Assembly: GCA_019739335.1 (NCBI GenBank)
Contig: CP073261.1
Coordinates: forward strand, 1,308,818 to 1,372,817
Length of the DNA: 64,000 bases
Direction: 5' to 3'
Source of the DNA: Erythrobacter sp.
GTDB taxonomy: Bacteria; Pseudomonadota; Alphaproteobacteria; Sphingomonadales; Sphingomonadaceae
The position numbers and the translations under genes were made by a program. The notes beneath the pieces were generated by a model, which was not told where the DNA came from, ran no database searches, and saw only the letters and a program-made list of their open reading frames with translations. Numbering within the stretch: position 1 is the stretch's first letter; each line of letters starts with the position of its first letter. This document shows, one piece after another, positions 7,469 through 16,068 of this stretch.

Positions 7469-8965
7469 TCAGTCCCCCGTGGAAACGCCATCAATATCGC
7501 GCGCTGAATCGAGCGGCGACACGGTGGACGGAATGTCCCCATCCTGCGCCGGGATGTCAACGGTGCGCGTGCTGGTGGCAACCGGATCGGGATCCTGCTG
7601 CCAATCCCAGATGATACCCCGAATCCGGTCGTAATTGGCCACCGGATCGTAAAGCGTTCCTTCGCTTTCCAGTCCCAGATCGCGGGCTTCGGCGCGGCCC
7701 ATCGCGGCAAGCAGCGAGAAGCCGGCGACATAGGCATTGCGCCGCGCGGTGACGAGCTGCACCTGCGCGCGCAGCAATTCCTGCTGTGCGTCGAGGATAT
7801 CGAGCACGGTGCGATTGCCGACGGAGTTTTCCGCCCGCACCCCTTCGAGGCTGAGCGAAGCGGCATCGACCGCGGCCTCGCTGGAAGCGATGATGGCATT
7901 GGCAGCCCGCCAGCTGGAGAAGGCGGCGCGCACTTGCGCGATAATGTCCCGCTCCGTGGCAATGATCTGCTCGAGCGCGGCCTGTGCCTGCGCGGTAGCC
8001 TGACGCTGCTGCGCTGCTACGCGTCCCCCCTGGAACAGCGGTACGGTCAGCCGCACCCCGGCAGTGGCGCTGGTGGCAGTCTGGTCGGCCGTGGCGCCTG
8101 GCGCTGCGCCCAGCGTGCCGAGGAAGTTCTGGTAGCCGCCGTTCGTGAACACGCTTACGGTGGGGAGGCGATCCGATCCTGCAACGCGGACATCGTACCC
8201 GGCCGCCTCGGCACGTTCCTGCGCTGCGATCAGGTCCGGGTTGTTTTCCAGCGCAATGTCTACCGCCTCGTCGGGGCTCGACGGCAGACCGGGCAGCGGC
8301 GGCGGCGGCTGGAGATCGCCCGGAGCAGCGCCGGTCAGCGCGATGTAATCCTCGCGCGCAGCCACGAGATTGGCCTCTACGCTGCGCAAATCCCCCCGTG
8401 CCAGTGCCAGCCGACTTTCGGACTGGGCGACATCGGTGCGGGTGAGGTCGCCGATCTGGAAACGGTCGCTGGTAGCCTCGAGGTTTATTTCGAGCACGCC
8501 GACATTGTTTGCAGAAAGGCCAACCAGCGCTTCCTGCAGGATCACGTTCATGTAGGCGGCGACGACCTGGGTGAAGATGAAGCTCTCGGTCCCGCGCAGG
8601 TCGGCGCGCCCAGCTTCCACGCGGTTTTCCGCCGCAAGAATGCCGTTGCGCACGCCGCCGCCCTGATAGAGCGGCACGCCGAGATCGAGATTGGCCGTGA
8701 CTTGCCTTTCGGGCGCGATGAAACTGGTCGAATTCTGTTGCAGGAATTCGGAATATTGCCCGGTGGCATTGAGCGACGGCAGGCCGAAGGAACGCTGGAT
8801 CACCACGCCTTCATCAGTCGCCCGCAATTGCGCCCGCGCGGCGGCAAGTGTGGGGTTTTCCTCGTAGGTGCGCAGCAATGCCTCTTTCAGCGTTTCCGCC
8901 GATGCGGGACCCGCGAACAGGCATGCGCCTGCCAGCAAACCGGCGATGATCCGGCGGCTACGCAT
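7469..8965 (-). CDS. tolC: TolC-family outer-membrane channel
   Basis: A 498-residue outer-membrane efflux and secretion channel. Residues 1-23 are a signal peptide ending in PASA. Two OEP repeats follow, with long coiled-coil helices rich in alanine, arginine and glutamine and beta strands such as LPSLNATGQYSEF. Members form trimers that link inner-membrane transporters to the outside. No inner-membrane pump or adaptor gene is adjacent, so it may serve several systems. It lies two bases after the PIMT-like gene and abuts popZ, indicating one operon. Confidence 0.93.
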   Translation of the reverse strand: MRSRRIIAGLLAGACLFAGPASAETLKEALLRTYEENPTLAAARAQLRATDEGVVIQRSFGLPSLNATGQYSEFLQQNSTSFIAPERQVTANLDLGVPLYQGGGVRNGILAAENRVEAGRADLRGTESFIFTQVVAAYMNVILQEALVGLSANNVGVLEINLEATSDRFQIGDLTRTDVAQSESRLALARGDLRSVEANLVAAREDYIALTGAAPGDLQPPPPLPGLPSSPDEAVDIALENNPDLIAAQERAEAAGYDVRVAGSDRLPTVSVFTNGGYQNFLGTLGAAPGATADQTATSATAGVRLTVPLFQGGRVAAQQRQATAQAQAALEQIIATERDIIAQVRAAFSSWRAANAIIASSEAAVDAASLSLEGVRAENSVGNRTVLDILDAQQELLRAQVQLVTARRNAYVAGFSLLAAMGRAEARDLGLESEGTLYDPVANYDRIRGIIWDWQQDPDPVATSTRTVDIPAQDGDIPSTVSPLDSARDIDGVSTGD

Positions 8966-8967
8966 AG

Positions 8968-9597
8968 TCAGAAGCTCCAGCCCTTGGGCTTGTCGAAGGC
9001 GTGCAATTGCGGAATGCCCACATCATAGACCGGGATCAGCGAAACGCCGCTTGCCAGTTTGCGACCCACAGCAATGCGGGTGACGCCGTTCTCGGCCAGT
9101 CCTGTGACGATTCGCGCGCCGTCGGCCAGGCGATTGGCGAGTTTTGTGGGCAATTCCTCAACCGCGCCGTCAATCATCAGCAGGTTCGCGCCCTTGCCCT
9201 TCTTGCCAGCGCCGAGCGCTTCCTCGGGCGAAATCACCGTCAGTTTCGCCACCAGCGGGCGCAGCAGTTCGGCGAGATAGCCCGACCCGCCATCGACCAG
9301 CAAAGCATGCTCGGTCCCCGTGCAATCAGCCTCTTCGAGCATCTTGCCCTGCACCAGCGGCGCGGGCAGCCAGCCGCCGTTATCGAGCCGGATTGCGCGA
9401 TCCATATAGGCCACGCCCTTGCTCGCGGCGGGAACGAAGTCCTCCCGCGCCACCGCCGCCATCCGCATCAGCACCGCAGGCGCATTGACGCCGCTGGTGC
9501 GCAGCTGGCTGTCGATCATCGCGCGGCGGGCGCGGTTCGTGGTGGTGTTGGCGGCGTCTGCTGCCCGGGGAGTTTCTGCGATCGGATCGGAAATCAC
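8968..9597 (-). CDS. Protein-L-isoaspartate O-methyltransferase-like protein
   Basis: A 209-residue PCMT-family protein. The family methylates isoaspartyl residues in aged proteins with SAM. Visible marks are ARRAMIDSQLRTSGV near residue 25 and a SAM-site-like VDGGSGYLAELL. It looks divergent. The motif normally reading close to IGTGSGY is VDGGSGY, and the region after it is short. An internal ATG at residue 27 could be the true start. It is the first gene of the pcm-tolC-popZ block and diverges from fumarase. Confidence 0.75.
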   Translation of the reverse strand: MISDPIAETPRAADAANTTTNRARRAMIDSQLRTSGVNAPAVLMRMAAVAREDFVPAASKGVAYMDRAIRLDNGGWLPAPLVQGKMLEEADCTGTEHALLVDGGSGYLAELLRPLVAKLTVISPEEALGAGKKGKGANLLMIDGAVEELPTKLANRLADGARIVTGLAENGVTRIAVGRKLASGVSLIPVYDVGIPQLHAFDKPKGWSF

Positions 9598-9722
9598 GGC
9601 AATATTGTCTCGTCTGATTAAGCGATTGGAGCCTTAGGCGCTGCGTCCCCGCTGGGCAATGGCCGCCTTGTCGCAAAGGGTCGCGCCAAGCCGGACCGTT
9701 GCCCACACCCTTGCAAAGCGTT

Positions 9723-9751
9723 TTGACGAGTCCCGCCGCGCGCGCCTATGG
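9723..9751 (+). promoter_or_regulatory. Possible sigma-70-type promoter for fumarase
   Basis: TTGACG at 9723-9728 and CTATGG at 9746-9751 are separated by 17 bases. A transcript starting about 7 bases on would include the AAGAGGAG ribosome-binding site and the ATG at 9781. The sequence fits the alphaproteobacterial TTGAC-N17-CTAT pattern, but this is inference. Confidence 0.45.
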
Positions 9752-9780
9752 GCGCATCGACCAAGAGGAGTGCTGGCACG

Positions 9781-11304
9781 ATGAGCGACATGACCCCCAT
9801 CCGCGAGGAAGACCTGATCGAAACGGTCGCCGACGCGCTGCAATTCATCTCCTACTACCACCCGATGGACTACATCCACGCGCTGGGCGAGGCCTACAAG
9901 GTGGAGCAGGGCCCGGCGGCGAAGGACGCGATTGCGCAGATCCTCACCAACAGCCGTATGTGCGCAGAGGGGCACCGGCCGATCTGCCAGGATACCGGCA
10001 TCATCAATGTGTTCGTCAAATGGGGGCAGGACTGCCGCCTGATTTCGGATCGCAGCTTACAGGACGTTGTCGATGAAGGGGTGCGCCGCGCCTACAATCA
10101 TCCGGAAAACAAGCTGCGCGCTTCGATCCTCGCAGATCCCGCCTTCACCCGCCGCAACACCCGCGACAACACGCCTTGCGTGCTGAGCGTGGAAATGGTG
10201 CCGGGGAACACCGTTTCGGTTGACGTCGCGGCCAAGGGTGGCGGTTCGGAAAACAAGAGCAAGTTCAAGATGATGAACCCCAGCGACAATATCGTCGACT
10301 GGGTGGTCGAGCAGATCCCGTCGATGGGCGCGGGCTGGTGCCCGCCGGGGATGCTCGGGATCGGCATCGGCGGCACGGCGGAGCATTGCATGAAGCTCGC
10401 CAAGCTTTCGCTGATGGAACCGATCGACATGGCGCAGCTCAAGGCGCGCGGGGCGCAGAGCGATATCGAGCAGTTGCGGATCGACATTTTCGATGCCGTC
10501 AACGCGATGGGGGTCGGCGCGCAGGGGCTCGGCGGGCTGTCCACCGTGCTCGACGTCAAGATCCTCGACTGGCCTTGCCACGCGGCGGGCAAGCCGGTGG
10601 CGATGATCCCCAACTGCGCCGCCACCCGCCATGCGCACGTGACGCTCGATGGCTCTGGCCCCGCCTACCTGCCGCAGCCCGACCTGTCGCAATGGCCCGA
10701 CGTGCAGTGGGAACCCGATGTGGAGGCCAAGCGCGTCGATCTCGACAATCTCACCCCAGAAGTGGTGGCGAGCTGGAAAATGGGCGATCGGCTGCTGCTC
10801 AACGGCGCGATGCTCACCGGGCGCGACGCGGCTCATAAGCGTATTCACGATATGCTCCAGAGGGGCGAGGAGCTGCCGGTGCCGTTCAAGGGGCGGGCGA
10901 TCTACTATGTCGGCCCGGTCGATCCGGTGATGGGCGAAGTCGTCGGCCCCGCCGGCCCGACCACGGCCACGCGGATGGACAAGTTTACCGAGATGATGCT
11001 CGATCTCGGCCTGCTGGCGATGATCGGCAAGGCCGAGCGCGGCGCCAATGCGGTGGAAGTGATCAGCCGCTTCAAGGTCGCCTATCTGATGGCGACAGGC
11101 GGCGCGGCCTATCTGGTCGCGCGTGCGATCAAGGGCGCGAAAGTCGTGGCGTTCGAAGATCTGGGGATGGAAGCGATCTACGAATTCACCGTGACGGACA
11201 TGCCGGTAACGGTGGCGGTCGATTCGGAAGGCAATAACGTCCACACCCTCGCGCCGCTGCACTGGCGCGAGAAGATCAAGGCCGAGGACCTGCTGAAGAC
11301 CTGA
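9781..11304 (+). CDS. fumA: Class I fumarate hydratase (4Fe-4S)
   Basis: A 507-residue class I fumarase interconverting fumarate and malate in the TCA cycle with an oxygen-sensitive 4Fe-4S cluster. The start at 9781 follows AAGAGGAG at 9763-9770; a longer frame from 9748 has no such site. Cluster cysteines are expected in RPICQDTG (C69), in the GWCPPG segment and in PNCAATRHAH. The C-terminal half carries PVDPVMGEVVGPAGPTTATRMD, the signature of the beta domain. It is a single, fused polypeptide. Its own promoter is proposed just upstream. Confidence 0.93.
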   Translation: MSDMTPIREEDLIETVADALQFISYYHPMDYIHALGEAYKVEQGPAAKDAIAQILTNSRMCAEGHRPICQDTGIINVFVKWGQDCRLISDRSLQDVVDEGVRRAYNHPENKLRASILADPAFTRRNTRDNTPCVLSVEMVPGNTVSVDVAAKGGGSENKSKFKMMNPSDNIVDWVVEQIPSMGAGWCPPGMLGIGIGGTAEHCMKLAKLSLMEPIDMAQLKARGAQSDIEQLRIDIFDAVNAMGVGAQGLGGLSTVLDVKILDWPCHAAGKPVAMIPNCAATRHAHVTLDGSGPAYLPQPDLSQWPDVQWEPDVEAKRVDLDNLTPEVVASWKMGDRLLLNGAMLTGRDAAHKRIHDMLQRGEELPVPFKGRAIYYVGPVDPVMGEVVGPAGPTTATRMDKFTEMMLDLGLLAMIGKAERGANAVEVISRFKVAYLMATGGAAYLVARAIKGAKVVAFEDLGMEAIYEFTVTDMPVTVAVDSEGNNVHTLAPLHWREKIKAEDLLKT

Positions 11305-11387
11305 TCATCGACCAGCGGCGCACTGGTTTCGATGGGAACCACCCGAAGGGCTGGCGGTCTGCCCAGTTTACAGGCTAAACGGGCCGG

Positions 11388-12572
11388 ATGGATAAGGCCG
11401 ATACCGAAAAGCCGGTCGCACGGGTGCCGTTCAGGATTGTCCTCGCCTCGATCGTGGGGCTGTGGGCGACCTATCTGGTGCTGATGACGCTGCGCACGCA
11501 ATTGCTGGGCATGGAATTCGCCGACGAGATGCTGGTGCGGCGGGTCGTCTCCACGCTGTTCGGCATTATCATCACGCTGGGCCTGTGGGTGGTGCTGCGC
11601 CCGTTCGACGGCAAGCCGTTGTGGATGAAGCTGCCCGCCGCGCTGCTGTTCGCCCTCCCCGCCGCGCTGCTCAGCGCCCATGCCAACCGGATCGTTTTTG
11701 CCGACTTGCAGGCGGCGCTGGATGACAAGGTGTTGCAGGAACTGGCGCAATCGCGCGGCCTCCCCGCCGAAGAAGTGAACGGCGATATGCTCGCGGAGCT
11801 GTCGCAACTGGTGCTGATGGGCAATCGTGAACAGATCATCGAAATTGCCTTCAGCCGCTATTTCATGATGCTGGCCTGGTGCGCGCTCTATCTGGCGCTG
11901 CTGACGGGCGAAAAGGCGCGGATGGCGGAGCGGCGCGAACAGCAGTTCCGCAACGCCGCCAAGGCCGCAGAACTGAAAAGCCTGCGCTATCAGGTCAATC
12001 CGCATTTCCTGTTCAACACGTTGAATTCGCTCTCGGCACTGGTGCTGACGGGCAAGACCCAGGCGGCGGAGCGGATGATCCACATGATCAGCACCTTCTA
12101 TCGCCGTAGCCTCGCCGATGATCCTACCTCGGAAGTGCCGCTGCGCGACGAAATCGCCTTGCAGAAGCTTTACCTCGATATCGAGACGGTGCGCTTCCCG
12201 CTGCGGCTGGCGGCTGTCTACGACATTCCGCCTGCGCTGGAGGATGCTTTGGTACCCGGCATGATCCTGCAACCGCTGGTGGAAAATTCGGTCAAGCACG
12301 CGGTTGCCCCGACCGGCGGACAGGTGACGATCACGCTCAGCGCGCGCGAGGAATACGGGCGGTTGGTGGTGAGCGTCTCCGACAACGGCAATTCCGCCGC
12401 CAGCCGTGACGACGTACGCCCCGGTTTCGGCATCGGGCTGAACAATGTCCGCGAGCGGCTCGAAGCGCGCTTCGGCAAGGAAGCGACCGTGGTTTCGGGC
12501 CATTCGCCCGACGGCTTCGTCACCCACCTGCGGCTGCCCTTGGTGCGCCTAAGGGAGGCGGTGGCTGCATGA
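11388..12572 (+). CDS. LytS-type sensor histidine kinase
   Basis: A 394-residue membrane histidine kinase of the LytS/YehU class. The N-terminal part has four hydrophobic helices (about 17-35, 51-70, 80-96 and 155-173). The His_kinase domain (PF06580 type) has the acceptor H206 in RYQVNPHFLFNTLNSLSAL. The ATPase domain has the N-box PLVENSVKHAV (N300), VSDNG and GIGLNNVRERL. No extracellular sensor domain is visible, so the signal may be membrane-borne. It overlaps the response-regulator start by four bases (ATGA). Confidence 0.9.
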   Translation: MDKADTEKPVARVPFRIVLASIVGLWATYLVLMTLRTQLLGMEFADEMLVRRVVSTLFGIIITLGLWVVLRPFDGKPLWMKLPAALLFALPAALLSAHANRIVFADLQAALDDKVLQELAQSRGLPAEEVNGDMLAELSQLVLMGNREQIIEIAFSRYFMMLAWCALYLALLTGEKARMAERREQQFRNAAKAAELKSLRYQVNPHFLFNTLNSLSALVLTGKTQAAERMIHMISTFYRRSLADDPTSEVPLRDEIALQKLYLDIETVRFPLRLAAVYDIPPALEDALVPGMILQPLVENSVKHAVAPTGGQVTITLSAREEYGRLVVSVSDNGNSAASRDDVRPGFGIGLNNVRERLEARFGKEATVVSGHSPDGFVTHLRLPLVRLREAVAA

Positions 12573-13330
12573 CCCTTCGACAAGCTCAGGGTGATCGGGA
12601 GCAAGTGCTGCGCACGCTGATCGTCGATGACGAACCACTGGCGGTGGAGCGGATGCAGGTGCTTTGCGCAGAGATTCCGCAATTGACTGTGATCGGCACC
12701 GCCAATGACGGCGAATCGGCACTGCGACTGGCAGACAAGCTCGCGCCGGACCTGCTGCTGCTCGACATGACCATGCCGGGGATCGATGGCCTGCAAGTGG
12801 CCGCCGCCGCGCGCAAGCAGGAGCCGCAACCGGCCGTGATCTTCGTCACCGCGCACGAAAATTTTGCCGTCGAGGCCTTCGATCTGGAAGCCATCGACTA
12901 TGTGCTCAAGCCCGTCGCTGCCGACCGGCTCGAGCGCGCGATCGAGCGGGCGCTGTCGCGGCGCGGGGAACGGGCTGCCGGATCGGGCGAACAAAGCCAA
13001 TGGCTAAGCGAATTTTGGGTCCCGCACCGTTCCGAACTGCTGCGGATCGATGCCGCAGAAGTGTTCCGCATCGATGCCGAGCGCGACTATGTCCGGCTGC
13101 ATGTCGGGCAGAACAGCTACCTGCTGTTGCAAACCATCGCCGGGCTGGAAGAACGGCTCGATCCGGAGAAATTCATCCGCATCCACCGCTCCACCATCCT
13201 GCGGCGAGATTACATACGCGGCCTTCGCCACGAAGGGCTGGGCGTATGGTGCGCAGAACTGGCTGATGGCGAGCAGCTGCGGATCGGCCGCACCTACCTG
13301 AAGCGCGTGAAGGCGATTGCCGGGCGCTGA
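12569..13330 (+). CDS. LytTR response regulator
   Basis: A 253-residue transcription factor: a receiver domain with phosphoacceptor D66 in LLLLDMTMPGIDG and K in DYVLKPV, then a LytTR DNA-binding domain (about 150-250) with IRIHRSTILRRDYI. It is paired with the upstream LytS kinase, overlapping by four bases. The first 11 residues are encoded by a dispersed palindrome, and the receiver proper begins at LRTLIVDDEP. A GTG at 12605 is an alternative start that would remove the repeat-encoded tail. The targets of the pair are not evident from neighbours. Confidence 0.9.
   Translation: MTLRQAQGDREQVLRTLIVDDEPLAVERMQVLCAEIPQLTVIGTANDGESALRLADKLAPDLLLLDMTMPGIDGLQVAAAARKQEPQPAVIFVTAHENFAVEAFDLEAIDYVLKPVAADRLERAIERALSRRGERAAGSGEQSQWLSEFWVPHRSELLRIDAAEVFRIDAERDYVRLHVGQNSYLLLQTIAGLEERLDPEKFIRIHRSTILRRDYIRGLRHEGLGVWCAELADGEQLRIGRTYLKRVKAIAGR
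12572..12592. repeat. Short REP-like palindrome overlapping the LytTR start
   Basis: ACCCT and AGGGT flank TTCGACAAGCTC, the common sphingomonad extragenic palindrome. Here it lies inside the first codons of the response-regulator gene. I see no second copy of this repeat in the window. Confidence 0.6.
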
Positions 13331-13347
13331 TCTGGTCGGGGAGGGTC

Positions 13348-13383
13348 GCACCGCAGCCGGTGGGACTGGAACGGCTGCGGTGC
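13348..13383 (+). terminator. 11-bp perfect stem-loop after the LytTR gene
   Basis: GCACCGCAGCC at 13348-13358 pairs with GGCTGCGGTGC at 13373-13383 across a 14-base loop, 17 bases after the stop. No U-run follows, so it is a terminator or mRNA 3'-end stabiliser without the classical tail. Confidence 0.5.
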
Positions 13384-13538
13384 AAGCAGAGAGATAGGCC
13401 AAGCGCTCCCGCTACGCTGCAAGCGCTCGACCTGCGGGGCTGCTGGCTCGACCGGCGATCATTCGCCCGACGAACCGCTTTCACCAGCCCACGAACAACC
13501 GATTGCGCTTTGCGAGACGCTGGAGCAGGACTGGCGCA

Positions 13539-13805
13539 ATGGCTGTCATTCTTACTTTTCTCCTCGGCATGGGCAATTTCGCCTGGCACCGCGCGGTGAT
13601 CGAAAGCGGTCACCGGATGGTCAGGGATATGGAACCGGCGCAACTGCAGGCGATCCACTGGCTCAGCCTGTCGTTCGAATTCCTGCTGCTGTGCGGTGCG
13701 CTGTTCGCGGTGCGCAGCGGGCATACCGTTTGGCTGTGGGCCTATCTGGGATATTCGGCGATCAACGGCGGCGCGGCGTGGATGATCGTCTCGCGGCGAA
13801 TTTGA
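13539..13805 (+). CDS. Small membrane protein of unknown function
   Basis: An 88-residue predicted membrane protein with three hydrophobic segments: MAVILTFLLGMGNFAW, WLSLSFEFLLLCGALFAV and VWLWAYLGYSAINGGAAWMI. I place the start at ATG 13539; a TTG at 13503 in the same frame would add 12 residues. It follows the LytTR gene after about 200 bases and precedes the lipid-kinase-like gene by about 45, so it might belong with the latter. I do not recognise the family. Confidence 0.6.
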   Translation: MAVILTFLLGMGNFAWHRAVIESGHRMVRDMEPAQLQAIHWLSLSFEFLLLCGALFAVRSGHTVWLWAYLGYSAINGGAAWMIVSRRI

Positions 13806-13848
13806 AATAGCCGGCGGAACCGCGGGAGCGCCCGATACTTGTGTGGAT

Positions 13849-14703
13849 ATGCATGAGGCCCGCCGGATCTGGTTCATCAACAACGCGGCGAGCGGCTCCA
13901 ACGATGTGGCGCTGCTGGCCGAATGCGAAAAGCTGTGCGGGCAGAACGCCCTCACCATCGCCCATCGTACCAGCTTTCCCGAACAGGAGTTGCCCACGCC
14001 CGATGTTCTGGATGCTGCCGGAATCGATCTAGTGACGATCTATGCAGGTGACGGGACGGTAAATGCTACCTTGCACGCGCTGGCGGGTTGGTCCGGCGCG
14101 GTGCTTGTCCTGCCCGGCGGCACCATGAACCTGTTCTACCACCGCCTGTTCGGGAAGGCGGAGCTGGCGGAAGTGCTCATGGCGGTCGCCGCAGGAGAGG
14201 CGCAACCGCGTCGCCCGGCCATTATCTCCGCACCTTGCGGCAATGCCTATGCGGGACTGCTCGCGGGGCCAGGGACAGCGTGGAACGATGTGCGCGAAGC
14301 CATGCGATCTAAGGACCCGCTGCAAATGGCAAGTGGAGCTCAGGCGGCGCTGGCGGAAACACTGTTCGGCGACATGCTTGCCTGCGAGGAGCCGCCACTG
14401 GGGCGCCGCGATGGCTATCCGCTATTGCTGCTCACGCCGACCGAAGCGGGGATCGTGGTCGAAGCCTATCACGCGGAAACGGCAAGCGAATATCTGGAAC
14501 AGGCAGCGGCGCTGGCACGACGGGATTTTCGCAATGGACCGCACGAAAGGCTTGGGACCGCGCGCAGCCTCACGCTCGCTAACGTGGCTGGCGGAAACTT
14601 TGGCGTGCTGGTGGATGGCGAGCCCTGCGAAGTGGATGGCCCGACCCGATTCGCACTGGTCGAATGCGATGTGCACCTGCTAGCCACCGTGGCCGATGCC
14701 TGA
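13849..14703 (+). CDS. Diacylglycerol-kinase-family lipid kinase-like protein
   Basis: A 284-residue protein of the DAGK/NAD-kinase fold. The nucleotide-binding loop appears as IYAGDGTVNATLHAL (usual consensus GGDGT) and the family signature as LVLPGGTMNLFYHRLF. The start may be GTG 13843 or ATG 13849. The first glycine of GGDGT is replaced by alanine, which may or may not matter. Family members phosphorylate diacylglycerol, sphingosine-like bases or undecaprenol-type lipids; sphingomonads make sphingolipids, so a sphingoid substrate is possible, but that is inference. It overlaps the phosphoesterase gene by eight bases. Confidence 0.8.
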   Translation: MHEARRIWFINNAASGSNDVALLAECEKLCGQNALTIAHRTSFPEQELPTPDVLDAAGIDLVTIYAGDGTVNATLHALAGWSGAVLVLPGGTMNLFYHRLFGKAELAEVLMAVAAGEAQPRRPAIISAPCGNAYAGLLAGPGTAWNDVREAMRSKDPLQMASGAQAALAETLFGDMLACEEPPLGRRDGYPLLLLTPTEAGIVVEAYHAETASEYLEQAAALARRDFRNGPHERLGTARSLTLANVAGGNFGVLVDGEPCEVDGPTRFALVECDVHLLATVADA

Positions 14704-15553
14704 CCACAAACTCCTGTTCCACCTGTCCGACATCCATTTCGGGCTCGAAGACAATCGCGCACTCGACTGGGTGGTAGAGGAGATCGCCACCCGTCGCCCC
14801 GATGTGGTGGCGATCACCGGCGATCTGACCATGCGGGCAAGGCACCGCGAATGGACCGCCGCCGTGCGCTGGATCCGCTCGCTCGACCTGCCGGTGACGA
14901 TCGAGGTCGGCAATCACGATCTGCCCTATTTTAATCCGGTCGAACGGTTCTTTACTCCTTACAAGCGCTTCCACGGGGTGGCGGAGTTGATCGAGCGGGA
15001 AATCGACCTGCCGGGCCTTGCCATCGTGCCGCTGAAGACGGTGCGGCGATGGCAACCGCGCATGAACTGGTCGAAAGGCTGGATCACCGACGCAGCGCTG
15101 GAGCGCTGCCTCGCCGCGCTCGACGCGCTACCAAAGGGCACGCAAGCGCTGGTAACAGCGCATCACCCGCTGCGCGAAGTCGGCACGCAGGGCACCGCGC
15201 TGACGAAGCACGGCGGCAAGGCGCTCGACGAACTGGCGAAGCGCGGGGTGCTGGCAGTGCTCACCGGCCATGTCCACGATGCCTTTGACATCATGGAGGC
15301 GACTGCACACGGCGCGGTGCGGATGATCGGCGCCGGCACCCTGTCACAGCGGGTACGCTCGACCCCGCCCAGCTTCAACGAATTGCGCTGGGACGGGGCC
15401 TCGCTCGAAGTGCAGGTGCGCAATCTGGAGGACGTTGCCACGGCAGACATGCTGATCGACGACGTTCCTGAAGATGCCATGCCGCCACGCACTCCCGGCG
15501 AACCGGTGGCGCCGGTAAACCAGGTGCCGCGCACCGATCCGCCCGTCCACTGA
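14696..15553 (+). CDS. Calcineurin-like metallophosphoesterase
   Basis: A 285-residue metallophosphoesterase with all five metal motifs: LSDIHFG (D12, H14), GDLTM, GNHDLP, TAHHPLR and TGHVHDAF. It resembles class III cyclic-nucleotide phosphodiesterase and related phosphoesterases, but the substrate cannot be deduced. The last 40 residues are a proline-rich tail. It overlaps the lipid-kinase-like gene by eight bases, so kinase and phosphatase-like activity are produced together. A shared lipid or nucleotide pathway is a plausible inference. Confidence 0.88.
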   Translation: MPDHKLLFHLSDIHFGLEDNRALDWVVEEIATRRPDVVAITGDLTMRARHREWTAAVRWIRSLDLPVTIEVGNHDLPYFNPVERFFTPYKRFHGVAELIEREIDLPGLAIVPLKTVRRWQPRMNWSKGWITDAALERCLAALDALPKGTQALVTAHHPLREVGTQGTALTKHGGKALDELAKRGVLAVLTGHVHDAFDIMEATAHGAVRMIGAGTLSQRVRSTPPSFNELRWDGASLEVQVRNLEDVATADMLIDDVPEDAMPPRTPGEPVAPVNQVPRTDPPVH

Positions 15554-15638
15554 GCCAAATCGCGTATTTGGTCGCATTCGCTCGGCGCCCTGTCGCAAGG
15601 CCGGGGAACCTTTTGCCACGGCGGTGTATTATCCGGCG

Positions 15639-16043
15639 GTGACAACGAAGGTGCTGATCGTCGAAGACGACCTCCTGAACCGCATGTTCTACGAGGCAGT
15701 CTTCCAGCAGCGCGGCTATCAGCTGATGGCCGTGGACGATGGCGCGCAGGTGATCGACGCGGTGGCCAGTTTCGCGCCCGATCTCATCACCATGGACATC
15801 CACTTGCCCCACGTGTCGGGCCGCAAGCTGATCCGCCAGATCATGCGCAATCCGCAAACCGCACATATCCCGATCCTTGCGATCACCGCCTATGCGGGCA
15901 AGCAGGACGAAGCGGATATCCGCCGCGCGGGTGCGCGCGGATACCTTGCCAAGCCGCTGAGTATCGAGCGTTTGCTGGAAGAGGTTGACGATTTGTTGGC
16001 TGCGTCTGCAGCCGTTCCGCTCGAGGCTTCGGTCCACCACTGA
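15639..16043 (+). CDS. DivK-like single-domain response regulator
   Basis: A 134-residue receiver with no output domain. The start at GTG 15639 gives MTTKVLIVEDD, which aligns with DivK-type proteins; another GTG at 15624 is possible. Phosphoacceptor D53 is in ITMDIHLPHVSG, the switch residue in ILAITAYAG, and K105 in GYLAKPLS. DivK in Caulobacter controls cell-cycle kinases (known); whether this is the orthologue is inference, since no PleD follows. It is interesting that a PopZ-like protein lies 8 kb away. Confidence 0.82.
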   Translation: MTTKVLIVEDDLLNRMFYEAVFQQRGYQLMAVDDGAQVIDAVASFAPDLITMDIHLPHVSGRKLIRQIMRNPQTAHIPILAITAYAGKQDEADIRRAGARGYLAKPLSIERLLEEVDDLLAASAAVPLEASVHH

Positions 16044-16068
16044 CGCAATTGGGGTCTTTGGGTCATCA

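Noticed and set aside
10057..11262. Long minus-strand open frame inside fumarase
   Set aside because: It is antisense to a clear fumarase with full motifs, its protein has an unnatural His/Arg-rich composition, and it shows no start signal. High GC produces such frames.
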